This document shows positions 1 to 6,887 of a stretch of DNA of 31,076 nucleotides, piece after piece. A program made the translations under genes and the position numbers. The notes beneath the pieces are model-generated. The model was not told the DNA's origin. It saw nothing but the letters and a program-made list of their open reading frames with translations, and ran no database searches. Positions within the stretch are counted from its first letter, which is position 1. Every line of letters starts with the position of its first letter. This stretch comes from an uncultured Clostridium sp. (lineage in GTDB: Bacteria; Bacillota; Clostridia; Clostridiales; Clostridiaceae). Location of the stretch: NCBI GenBank assembly GCA_937927335.1, contig CALBDU010000065.1:1-31076 (forward strand), read 5' to 3'.

Positions 1-132
1 CATAATAAATTTTTATCATAGAAATCTAATTTACAGAGAAAGTTTCACACGCTCTATAAATCATATAATATAATATGCCTGTTAAAGGAAAAAAGACATA
101 TGCTTATTCATATGCGCTCTCTCCCTAAAAAT

Positions 133-160
133 GCAACCTGGTGCATAAACACCAGGTTGC
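133..160 (-). terminator. Hairpin terminator downstream of the antitoxin gene
   Basis: A perfect 11-bp stem (GCAACCTGGTG at 133-143 with its complement at 150-160) closes a 6-base loop. On the minus strand the stem is followed directly by ATTTTTAGGG, a short U-run, so it reads best as an intrinsic terminator for the minus-strand transcript that ends with the antitoxin gene about 125 bases upstream. On the plus strand a weaker T-run follows ten bases later, so it may work both ways. Confidence 0.6.
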
Positions 161-285
161 GTGTAGAGTTTTTGGTGGATATAACTATTATACCATTTTT
201 TATGGTATTCAATATGGCAAATGAGCCTGTTTGAGCATATTTTGAATCCGCTCTGTTACAATGGCCTGGATAATATCAAAAGTCA

Positions 286-603
286 CTAAACATTCTTTGC
301 ATCCATCATTTCCTTTTTTATAAGTTCTAAAAACTCGTCATGGATATCATCTTTTTCAGATTCAGGTAATCCAACGCCGCAAAGTATTTCTAGTCCCTCT
401 AATTCTTTTTCCAATTTATCTATCTCTTTATTTAATCGCTCAAGCTCTGCTTGTTTTTCTTGAAAAATATCATAGCTCATAACAAACATGATACTCTTTC
501 CATCCTTAGTCAATACAATAGGCTCTTTTTCACACATATCGGCTATTTGAGCAAAATCACCTTTCAAATCAGAAATTGGGATTGAGTGTAAAGTACTATC
601 CAT
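286..603 (-). CDS. Phd/YefM-family antitoxin-like protein
   Basis: A 105-residue protein whose first half looks like the DNA-binding fold of type II antitoxins of the Phd/YefM family: a start like SIPISDLKGDFAQIADMCE followed by PIVLTKDGKSIMFVMSYDIF, the usual 'leave it as X, do not override Y' strand pattern. The second half (about residues 55-75) is a charged heptad-like helix (AELERLNKEIDKLEKELEGL), then a long acidic tail. The start at 603 is chosen because GGAG lies 8 bases upstream; a longer reading up to 738 would add a hydrophobic stretch without a ribosome site. No RelE/Doc-type toxin gene lies next to it: downstream is a terminator and upstream is a recombinase. It may be an orphan regulator or the survivor of a lost pair. 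Confidence 0.7.
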   Translation of the reverse strand: MDSTLHSIPISDLKGDFAQIADMCEKEPIVLTKDGKSIMFVMSYDIFQEKQAELERLNKEIDKLEKELEGLEILCGVGLPESEKDDIHDEFLELIKKEMMDAKNV

Positions 604-751
604 AATAAAATCTCCATTCATTTTTTTATGATTATAGCAAATTATTTTAAAATCAGCTACAAAATTAAAAATAATTTTAAGTATTATAAGTAATAAGTAA
701 ATATAGGTTTGGTCTACAAACTGAAATATAGTACACATTCCAGTCCTTTTT

Positions 752-1684
752 TTATTTTTGAGTGTCCATAACCTTGTTAATGTTTTTTACCATGTCTATT
801 CCTTTGAGTTTTTCACTGAAGTCTCTGGTAACCAGATGGACGTATCTCTTTGTTGTAGTTAGGTCTTCATGACCCAAGAGCTGAGCTATTTCTAGACAGT
901 CAATTTCATTTTTAGCCAAATTAGTTGCAAAGGTATGTCTGCATTTGTGAAGGGTATATCCTTTGCCTTCTAACTCATTTTTACGTAAGTATTTGCGAAA
1001 TATTACACTCATGGTGGTGGCAGACATTTGATTGTAGGCATTACTGAATAAAACAAAATCATGTGCATCACATTTTTTCTCATTGAGTAATGCTTTTAAG
1101 TACACATTTAGGGGAGGCAGCATTGGTACTTGTCTGCTTTTCTTTCCTTTACCCTTAATAATGTTGATTGTCATATCCGTAAAGTTGATTTCTTTCCATC
1201 GGATATTTAAGAGCTCACTTCTCCTTGCACCGGTTAGAAAGAGGAGCAATAGCATACATTTATCTCTTAACACAAAATTACCACCTAACTTATCCGTGCT
1301 AGCCAGCATTTTATTCATATCCTCATCAGTAAAATATATTGGTAACTCCTTCGACTCTTTTGGGGCTTTGATAGATGCCATGCAGTTTTGGGGTATGTAT
1401 TCTTCCTGATATAGAAATTTTACAAAACTGCTCAGATAATATATCTTTCTCCGCATTGTAGCATTTGCATATTCCTTCTCGAATTTCAGATATTGAAAAT
1501 ACCTTTTACATAGATTCTTATTCAATTGGCCGACTACAGGTTTTATACCTTGCCTGGACAAAAACTCCAGGAACATCTGTAAGTCAGAATTATAACTAAC
1601 TATTGTAAATTTAGAAATATCCTTCTCAATTAAGAGAGTACTTATAAATTCTTTGTGAGCATCTTCTAAAAACAGTTCTGACAT
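752..1684 (-). CDS. Tyrosine recombinase (XerC/XerD-like integrase)
   Basis: A 310-residue site-specific recombinase. The N-terminal half is a SAM-like core-binding domain (EFISTLLIEKDISKFTIVSY...). The catalytic half carries all expected residues: the first arginine in GARRSELL, a lysine in the beta-hairpin (IKGKGKKSRQVPM), the HxxR box in LHKCRHTFATNLA, and the histidine and nucleophilic tyrosine in LLGHEDLTTTKRYVH. Length fits XerC/D. The start at 1684 is preferred over the ATG at 1690, because the GGAGG at 1693-1697 lies 7 bases before the inner ATG and only one before the outer. Its neighbours (decayed repeats, orphan antitoxin, no cell-division genes) suggest a mobile-element integrase rather than the housekeeping chromosome-dimer resolvase, but sequence alone cannot settle that. 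Confidence 0.9.
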   Translation of the reverse strand: MSELFLEDAHKEFISTLLIEKDISKFTIVSYNSDLQMFLEFLSRQGIKPVVGQLNKNLCKRYFQYLKFEKEYANATMRRKIYYLSSFVKFLYQEEYIPQNCMASIKAPKESKELPIYFTDEDMNKMLASTDKLGGNFVLRDKCMLLLLFLTGARRSELLNIRWKEINFTDMTINIIKGKGKKSRQVPMLPPLNVYLKALLNEKKCDAHDFVLFSNAYNQMSATTMSVIFRKYLRKNELEGKGYTLHKCRHTFATNLAKNEIDCLEIAQLLGHEDLTTTKRYVHLVTRDFSEKLKGIDMVKNINKVMDTQK

Positions 1685-1759
1685 TTCCATTCCTCCTCAT
1701 GTTATAATGAGTTATAAACTCCATTGGTATAATACGCAAAGTTTCATACTCATATAGTA

Positions 1760-2165
1760 TAAAAAATACTTATTGTGCTATTTTCTGCAAGGACCTGATA
1801 ATTCAACACTTCACGCCTCCTTTGTTTTCAATGGTTTGAGGTACATGAATAGGAAGTGGGACAGAACTCGGCTTATAGACTTGGTCGCATAATTAAGTTA
1901 TGAACCGCTTGATTTTCAAGGGCTCATGGCTTTTTTTATTTGTCTATAACTTTACTTATTGTGCTACTTTTTAGTACAAGGTGAACTGATCTAGCAGATA
2001 ACCTTCATGGTCAGCATGAATTTAAATTCCGTCATAGCCTCCGCGCTTTGCCACTCCAGCAGCTTTATTCTACTTCAGTAATAGTTTAGGCCCCCGGGCT
2101 AGAGAAAATTTAGTAAATGCGCAATAAAGTGAAGGCCGAAAAATGTCCGTACCCCTTTTCATTAT
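1760..2165. mobile_element. Probable remnant of a decayed insertion element
   Basis: There is no intact gene between 1685 and 2626. The word acttattgtgcta occurs at 1768-1780 and again at 1954-1966, and the matches continue imperfectly through TTTT..CAAGG..CTGAT. A related word in the opposite orientation, agta..gc.caataa.gt.aag, lies at about 2112-2135. Between the inner copies the minus strand has a 14-codon reading frame (1991-2035, MTEFKFMLTMKVIC) that resembles the extreme N-terminus of integrase-type transposases and then stops. Repeated words inside both ends, in inverted orientation, with a truncated start of a coding region between them, fit a degraded insertion sequence. The family is not identified. 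Confidence 0.35.
1900..1937 (+). terminator. Plus-strand intrinsic terminator without an upstream gene
   Basis: An imperfect hairpin (ATGA..CC..CTTGA at 1900-1911 against TCAAG.GG..TCAT ending at 1927) is followed by a run of seven T at 1931-1937. It is a convincing plus-strand terminator by form, but the gene to its left is on the other strand, so whatever transcript it ends is a short RNA or an eroded element transcript. Confidence 0.5.
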
Positions 2166-2225
2166 AGGTAGTATTACAATAACAAATAGAAATATGTTCC
2201 ATTTATTATAGATATTACTAAATAT

Positions 2226-2253
2226 TTGCAATATAATATAGACGTAATATAAA
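2226..2253 (+). promoter_or_regulatory. Candidate sigma-A promoter of the glycine riboswitch-grdE-grdB transcript
   Basis: TTGCAA (2226-2231) and TATAAA (2248-2253) are separated by 16 bases, close to the sigma-A optimum. The predicted start near 2260 lies about 15 bases before the first stem of the riboswitch, as expected. The surroundings are very AT-rich, so other -10-like words (for example TATAAT at 2232-2237) are possible. Confidence 0.45.
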
Positions 2254-2275
2254 AGAATAAAGCTAGTGGATGAAA

Positions 2276-2495
2276 TTCTCGGGAGATTGGGCTAAATACT
2301 TAGCAAAGTTAAGGCGATAATTAATGTCCAGCTATAATATTATATTATGGCATCCTTTAGTGGATAGCCGAAGGGGTATGTTTTATCACTCCATGATAAT
2401 TCGAAGCTCTCAGGCAAAAGGACCGAGAAAGGACACGTCTCTGGAAAGCGATGAGCACTGAAGGAGTAATTCTCTAAGGTACAAGGACAGAGGTA
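2276..2495 (+). promoter_or_regulatory. Tandem glycine riboswitch (two aptamers)
   Basis: Two glycine-aptamer copies lie in series. Aptamer 1 spans about 2276-2429: P1 is formed by TTCTCGG (2276-2282) and CCGAGAA (2423-2429), and it contains the conserved words GCCGAAGGGG (2367-2376) and CTCAGGCAAAAGGACCGAG. Aptamer 2 spans about 2436-2495: P1 pairs 2438-2443 with 2488-2493, and it contains the diverged counterparts GCACTGAAGGAGTAA and TAAGGTACAAGGACAGAG. The linker between them is short, as in cooperative tandem glycine switches. The 3' strand of the second P1 is shared with the terminator that follows, so glycine binding should favour read-through (an ON switch) into grdE. Confidence 0.9.
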
Positions 2496-2532
2496 AAAGC
2501 AGTTGGAGCTTTTACTTTTGTCTTTTCTTTTT
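2486..2532 (+). terminator. Riboswitch expression-platform terminator
   Basis: GACAGAGGTAAAAGC (2486-2500) can pair over 15 positions, two of them G-U, with GCTTTTACTTTTGTC (2508-2522), followed by TTTTCTTTTT (2523-2532). The left arm contains the 3' strand of P1 of the second glycine aptamer (2488-2493), so the terminator and the ligand-bound aptamer exclude each other. Without glycine the terminator should form; with glycine P1 is held and transcription continues into grdE about 95 bases downstream. Confidence 0.85.
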
Positions 2533-2626
2533 AAAAGAATTAATAAATAAATTTGCAAAAATTTGGCGCGGCTGATGTGAAAACTAAGGCCAGCCGCCTG
2601 ATTTAAATATTATGGAGGTGAAAGCT

Positions 2627-3913
2627 TTGCGTTTAGAATTAGGCAAAATTTACGTAAAGGATATTCAGTTTGGAGCTGAAACAAAGGTCGAAAACGGAGT
2701 CCTTTTTGTAAACAAAGAAGAGTTGTTAAAGGAAGTATCTGGAGATGAGAGACTTAAGAGCATTGATTTTGACATTGCAAGACCAGGCGATGAGACTAGG
2801 ATTATACCTGTGAAAGATGTAATCGAGCCAAGGGTTAAGGTACAAGGAAGTGGAGGAATATTCCCTGGATTCGTATCAAAGGTTGACACGGTGGGCTCAG
2901 GCAAAACCAATGTTCTTAAGGGTACCGCGGTAGTAACTACCGGAAAAGTTGTTGGATTCCAGGAAGGAATCATAGACATGAGTGGAGAAGGAGCAAAATA
3001 TTGCCCATTCTCGAAGACTAACAACTTAGTAATCACCTGTGAGCCAGCAGATGGAGTTAAACAGCATGAACACGAAGAAGCATTAAGAATGGTTGGCTTC
3101 AAAGCTGCAGCTTACCTTGGTGAAGCAGGAAGAGATGTAACTCCTGACGAAGTAAAAGTATATGAGACATTGCCGCTGCTTGAGCAGGTTAAACAATACC
3201 CTGACCTTCCAAAGGTAATATATGTGTACATGCTTCAGACTCAAGGCCTGCTGCACGATACCTATGTCTACGGAGTAGATGCCAAGAAGATAATACCAAC
3301 ATTCATATATCCTACAGAAGTATTTGATGGTGCAATTGTAAGCGGAAACTGTGTTTCAGCCTGCGACAAGAATCCATCCTATGTTCATATGAACCAGCCT
3401 GTAATAGAAGATTTATATGAAAACCATGGTAAAGAATACAACTTCCTGGGCTGCGTAATTACAAACGAGAATGTATATTTGGCAGACAAGGAGAGATCAT
3501 CAAACATGACTGCTAAATTAGTTAAATTCTTGGGCGCGGATGCTGTTATTATAACTGAAGAAGGCTTCGGAAATCCGGATGCTGATTTAGTTATGAACTG
3601 TAACAAAATTACCGATATGGGAATAAAGACAGTGTTAATTACTGACGAATATGCAGGACAGGATGGAGCATCTCAGTCTTTGGCAGATGCAACGCAAAAA
3701 GGTGATGCGGTTGTAACAAGCGGAAATGCCAATGAAGTTATAATACTGCCTGCTATGAAGAAGGTCATAGGGCATCCGGAAGCAGCTAATATTATAGCTG
3801 GCGGACATGTTGGAAGCTTGAGGAAAGACGGATCTATAGAAGTTGAGATTCAGGTTATTACAGGAGTTAATAGTGAAGTTGGATTCTTCACGCTGTCATC
3901 CAAGGGATATTAA
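2627..3913 (+). CDS. grdE: Glycine reductase complex component B, alpha/beta proprotein
   Basis: A 428-residue protein of the GrdE/GrdG/GrdI family, the proprotein of substrate-specific component B of the glycine, sarcosine or betaine reductases. It is cleaved at a conserved cysteine to yield two subunits, the beta end gaining a pyruvoyl group that forms a Schiff base with the substrate amine. The processing site is seen as SGNCVSACDKN near residue 242. It also has the family words PVKDVIEPRVKV and LTNENVYLADKER-like ITNENVYLADKERSS. The start is taken as TTG at 2627: the family begins MRLELG, and GGAGGTG at 2614-2620 lies 6 bases before it; the in-frame ATG at 2612 lies ahead of that ribosome site. 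The glycine riboswitch upstream favours the glycine type, but sarcosine specificity is not ruled out. Its partner grdB follows after 40 bases. Confidence 0.92.
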   Translation: MRLELGKIYVKDIQFGAETKVENGVLFVNKEELLKEVSGDERLKSIDFDIARPGDETRIIPVKDVIEPRVKVQGSGGIFPGFVSKVDTVGSGKTNVLKGTAVVTTGKVVGFQEGIIDMSGEGAKYCPFSKTNNLVITCEPADGVKQHEHEEALRMVGFKAAAYLGEAGRDVTPDEVKVYETLPLLEQVKQYPDLPKVIYVYMLQTQGLLHDTYVYGVDAKKIIPTFIYPTEVFDGAIVSGNCVSACDKNPSYVHMNQPVIEDLYENHGKEYNFLGCVITNENVYLADKERSSNMTAKLVKFLGADAVIITEEGFGNPDADLVMNCNKITDMGIKTVLITDEYAGQDGASQSLADATQKGDAVVTSGNANEVIILPAMKKVIGHPEAANIIAGGHVGSLRKDGSIEVEIQVITGVNSEVGFFTLSSKGY

Positions 3914-3953
3914 AGTCAAAAGAAAATTTTAATTATACAGGGAGGGAAAATAA

Positions 3954-5261
3954 TTGATTAAAGTAGTGCATTATATAAATCAATTCTATGCCGGCATTGG
4001 CGGCGAAGAAAAAGCTGACTTTAAACCAGAGGTTAGGGAAGGCGTAGTAGGCCCTGGAATGGGACTTAACGGAATACTAAAAAAAGAGGGAATGGAAATA
4101 GTTGCAACAGTTATCTGTGGTGACTCTTACTTTAATGAAAACCTTGATGAAGCAAAAGCTGAAGTACTTGATATGGTTAAAAAATACAGTCCTGACTTAT
4201 TTATAGCAGGGCCGGCATTCAATGCGGGAAGGTACGGTGTTGCCTGCGGAGCTATATCCAAGGAAGTTTCGGATAAGCTGAACATACCCGTTTTAACAGC
4301 TATGTATGGTGAAAATCCAGGTGTGGACATATATAAGAAATATCTTTATATAATTGAAACCAGAAACAGCGCAGTGGGAATGGGAGATGCTCTCTCAAAA
4401 ATGGCGGCTATGGCTGCAAAATTGGCTAAGGGAGAAGAAATAGGAACTCCTGCTGAAGAAGGATTTATTGAAAGAGGTATAAGAAAGAATTTCTTTGCTT
4501 CTGAAAGAGGTTCAAAAAGAGCTGTTGATATGCTTATAAAAAAGTTAAAGGGTGAAGAATTTGTTACAGAATTTAAAATGCCTGTATTTGACAGAGTTGA
4601 TCCATCTGCTCCGGTTAGGGATATAACCAAGGCGAAAATTGGTCTTGTTACCTCAGGAGGTATAGTGGTTAAGGGAAACCCAGATCACATTGAATCTTCA
4701 AATGCTTCACATTTTGGAAAGTATGATATTGAAGGCGTTGAGCACTTAACATCAGAAACCTTCCAGACAGCCCATGGTGGATATGATCCTACCTATGCAA
4801 ACAATGATCCAAACAGAGTGCTTCCAGTGGACGTATTAAGAGCTATGGAGAAGGAAGGGAAAATAGGATCTTTGCACAGATATTATTATGCTACAGTAGG
4901 AAATGGTACTGCAGTTGGTTCAGCAAAGAAATTTGGCGAGGCCATTGCCCAGGATTTATTGGCTGACGGTGTGGATGCAGTTATTTTAACGTCTACTTGA
5001 GGAACTTGTACACGTTGCGGTGCAACAATGTATAAAGAAATCGAGAGAGTAGGAATACCAATAGTCCACATGTGTACAATAGTTCCAATATCTCTTACTG
5101 TTGGTGCTAACAGAATAGTGCCTACAATCGCTATTCCTCATCCTTTGGGGAATCCAGTATTGGATCATAAGGAAGAATTCGAATTGAGATATCATTTGGT
5201 GGAAAGAGCTCTTAAAGCACTTCAGACACAAGTGGACAAACAGACAGTATTTGATAAATAA
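3954..5261 (+). CDS. grdB: Glycine reductase component B gamma subunit, selenoprotein (UGA = Sec349)
   Basis: A 435-residue selenoprotein read through an in-frame TGA at 4998-5000. The frame stays open on both sides: before it the protein ends ADGVDAVILTST, after it continues U-GTCTRCGATMYKEIERVG to the stop at 5259-5261. This is the GrdB active-site motif UxxCxxC (Sec349, Cys352, Cys355). A SECIS-like hairpin follows the TGA. The protein carries the catalytic selenol that takes the substrate from the pyruvoyl-bound GrdE and passes a carboxymethyl group to the selenoprotein GrdA. It starts with TTG at 3954, 7-8 bases after GGGAGGG. Standard gene finding would split it at 5000 into a 348-residue and a 77-residue piece. 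The selA/B/C/D genes and grdA/C/D are not in the window. Confidence 0.95.
4998..5035 (+). other. Bacterial SECIS element with UGA(Sec) codon of grdB
   Basis: Directly after the TGA at 4998-5000 the mRNA can fold into a two-part hairpin. The lower stem pairs TTGTACA (5006-5012) with TGTATAA (5029-5035), including one G-U. After a small internal loop, the upper stem pairs GTTGC (5014-5018) with GCAAC (5022-5026), closed by the three-base loop GGU (5019-5021). Distance to the UGA and a GU-containing apical loop fit SelB-recognised bacterial SECIS elements. Confidence 0.85.
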
Positions 5262-5310
5262 GACACCGAGCAAGGGGTAAAGTCGAGGTTATAAGATTAG
5301 TCATATATGT

Positions 5311-5352
5311 AAGCGGTTAATAACTGTCAAAGTGATGAGGTATTAACCGCTT
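5311..5352 (+). terminator. Inverted repeat downstream of grdB, possible terminator
   Basis: A perfect 12-bp inverted repeat (AAGCGGTTAATA at 5311-5322 and its complement at 5341-5352) with an 18-base loop lies 50 bases after the grdB stop. No U-run follows, so it may be a transcript-stabilising hairpin or weak terminator. The rest of the gene-free stretch 5262-5629 is AT-rich; I see no gene in it, only this hairpin, a loose CATAACAC/GTGTTATG repeat (5366-5428) and the inverted repeat at 5559-5595. Confidence 0.4.
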
Positions 5353-5558
5353 GGTGCTATATAAGCATAACACTTAGGTATGAGGATTATTTATGCCTTA
5401 AACTATACGATGTTATTCCTGTGTTATGAAGACTTGAATCAAGTCGAACAATTCTTCTAATAGTAAATATTTTTGCCTATGTTGCCAAAGGCGAATCAGC
5501 GAAATTGAAAAGCTAAGTTGAAAGTATATGATGAAATTTTTTGTGGCATTAATAATTT

Positions 5559-5595
5559 TTACCTGATATCATAATATTATAGAAATATGAGGTAA
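5559..5595 (+). promoter_or_regulatory. Inverted repeat upstream of the small lipoprotein gene
   Basis: TTACCTgATAT and ATATgAGGTAA form an inverted repeat with one central mismatch per arm, about 35-70 bases before the lipoprotein start. It lies where a promoter or operator is expected, so it could be a regulator site or an RNA hairpin in the leader. No known consensus was recognised. Confidence 0.25.
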
Positions 5596-5629
5596 TGTAG
5601 ACCTTGAAGAAAGTTTAAGGGGGTGCAGG

Positions 5630-6079
5630 GTGAAAAAGGCAGTTGCTGTATTTGCTTGTTTTATGCTTATATTACTTACAGGTTGTTTTAATAGGGAAGT
5701 TGAAAACTATAACTATCTGTATAAAGGAGAAAATGCTTCCTGGACTGCAGAGTATGCAGTAAACGGTACAGGCATTTGGACTAAAACTAACGGCAAACTT
5801 CATTATGACAATGACATTGAAAAGGTGTTTACCATAACCTATAAGGGAAATATATCCGAGCTGGCCAATGTTAGGCATCTTGAAATTGCATATGAAACCA
5901 CTGCCGGCGGCGGAAGGCAAACTGAGGATTATGATAGCAGCAACCCCATATCAGAAAAGACTTTTAAATTTCGCTCAAGAAGTCAGGGAGTGGCGGTTGG
6001 CAGGAAGGATCAGACTATCAAAGTCACAATAACTCTTGATAATGATGTTCAATCCCTTGAACTAAAGAATCTTGAATAG
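5630..6079 (+). CDS. Small lipoprotein of unknown function
   Basis: A 149-residue exported lipoprotein. It begins with a short signal peptide, MKKAVAVFACFMLILLTGC, whose lipobox LLTGC puts the lipid-modified cysteine at residue 19. The mature part is rich in beta-strand-like alternation (ASWTAEYAVNGTGIWTKTN, KVFTITYKGNISELANVRHL) and could be a single small beta-sandwich domain; I do not recognise the family. It starts with GTG at 5630 after AAGGGGG. It stands alone between the grd region and the convergent MerR gene, with its own upstream inverted repeat and a shared bidirectional terminator. A surface or envelope role follows from the lipobox only. Confidence 0.75.
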   Translation: MKKAVAVFACFMLILLTGCFNREVENYNYLYKGENASWTAEYAVNGTGIWTKTNGKLHYDNDIEKVFTITYKGNISELANVRHLEIAYETTAGGGRQTEDYDSSNPISEKTFKFRSRSQGVAVGRKDQTIKVTITLDNDVQSLELKNLE

Positions 6080-6129
6080 TACACATTATGGCAGCTTTTA
6101 AGATTTATATTGATACTGGTGGTAAAATA

Positions 6130-6175
6130 AAATGCACTCTGTGAGACCTCATTTGGGAATTCACAGAGTGCATTT
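6130..6175. terminator. Bidirectional terminator between convergent genes
   Basis: A perfect 15-bp stem (AAATGCACTCTGTGA at 6130-6144 with its complement at 6161-6175) and 16-base loop lies between the lipoprotein gene (plus) and the MerR gene (minus). The flank on the minus-strand side reads TTTTATTTT-like, and the plus-strand side is A/T-rich, so it should serve both transcripts. Confidence 0.75.
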
Positions 6176-6191
6176 GCTATATGAATTATTA

Positions 6192-6638
6192 TTAATAGTT
6201 CTGTTTTTTAGTTAAATATTTATGATATTCCTTTGGAACATTTTCTTTTTGAATAGTGTCATGTACAGAACAGGTTTCTGCTTTTTTAGCGGTTTCATAA
6301 TACCAGCACTTGTAATTCAGCATATCCAGCATTTCCTGCAGCTCCTTCATCTGGCAAATTACAGCATCACGTTGAGATTCTATGATGGATAGTCGTTCAT
6401 TTATTGTGGAGTCCCCCTCCATACAGCAGTCCATAAAATGTTTGATGTCCTTAATAGGCATTCCGGTTCTTTTAAGGCATTCAATAATTTTCAAACCTGA
6501 CAAATCTTCATCTTTAAACATTCGTATCCCGCCGCCGGACCGCTCCAAAAAAGGAAACAGCCCCTCTTTATCGTAATACCTTAATGTTGATGGAGCAACA
6601 TTAAGCTGTTTTGCCACTTCACCCACTGTATATACCAT
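6192..6638 (-). CDS. MerR-family regulator, AdhR-like electrophile/aldehyde sensor
   Basis: A 148-residue MerR-type activator. The N-terminal winged helix-turn-helix is clear (MVYTVGEVAKQLNVAPSTLR, then YYDKEGL and GGGIRMFKDEDL), followed by a long dimerisation helix with IIECLKRTGMPIKDIKHFM and a coiled-coil tail. Cys54 in this IIECLKRTG stretch aligns with the sensing Cys52 of Bacillus subtilis AdhR, and Cys72/Cys73 follow; there is no metal-binding C-terminal pattern. The start at 6638 has GGGAGGG 6 bases upstream; the ATG at 6653 lies ahead of that site. It is divergent from an oxidoreductase operon whose promoter has a MerR-type 19-bp spacer, so it very likely controls that operon in response to aldehydes, quinones or similar thiol-reactive compounds. 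Confidence 0.88.
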   Translation of the reverse strand: MVYTVGEVAKQLNVAPSTLRYYDKEGLFPFLERSGGGIRMFKDEDLSGLKIIECLKRTGMPIKDIKHFMDCCMEGDSTINERLSIIESQRDAVICQMKELQEMLDMLNYKCWYYETAKKAETCSVHDTIQKENVPKEYHKYLTKKQNY

Positions 6639-6731
6639 TCTTATCCCTCCCAATATTCAAATTTCACCACGAGTTTAGTCCTACAATCGTGAATTTAGAA
6701 TTACATTTTATGAAATTGGTCAAATTAAGTA

Positions 6732-6762
6732 TTGACTTAAACTTAACTTTAAGTTGTAAAAT
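6732..6762 (+). promoter_or_regulatory. MerR-type promoter and operator of the stress operon
   Basis: TTGACT (6732-6737) and TAAAAT (6757-6762) are separated by 19 bases, longer than the sigma-A optimum and typical of promoters activated by MerR-family DNA distortion. The spacer contains a perfect inverted repeat, ACTTAAA (6735-6741), six bases, TTTAAGT (6748-6754), placed between the two promoter hexamers as in AdhR and other MerR operators. The divergent MerR gene starts 94 bases to the left. Confidence 0.75.
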
Positions 6763-6887
6763 CTAAACTGAGTGTAACATAGATGGTATTCTGAATCAAG
6801 GAGGGAATTGCTTAAATATCTTTACTTGAAATGAAATACTAAGTTTACATTTAATTTGGTCAAACATTAAAAAGGAGAATAAGGAAA

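Noticed and set aside
1083..1409. Plus-strand frame of 108 codons inside the recombinase gene
   Set aside because: It is antisense to the conserved catalytic region, has no ribosome site and no recognisable domain.
1870..1937. tRNA gene or tRNA attachment site next to the recombinase
   Set aside because: No T-arm word (GGTTCRAATC) or cloverleaf was found; the hairpin followed by T-run fits a terminator.
2665..3102. Long minus-strand frames inside grdE, grdB, rfbA and other genes
   Set aside because: They lie opposite strongly conserved coding sequence, lack ribosome sites and give low-complexity protein; they are shadow frames.
4998..5000. TGA taken as a stop, making grdB a pseudogene or two genes
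   Set aside because: Continuation in frame, UxxCxxC motif and a SECIS-like hairpin all support selenocysteine read-through.
5528..5566. Small hydrophobic peptide MMKFFVALIIFT
   Set aside because: Only 12 codons, no good ribosome site, and it runs into the inverted repeat; chance is likely.
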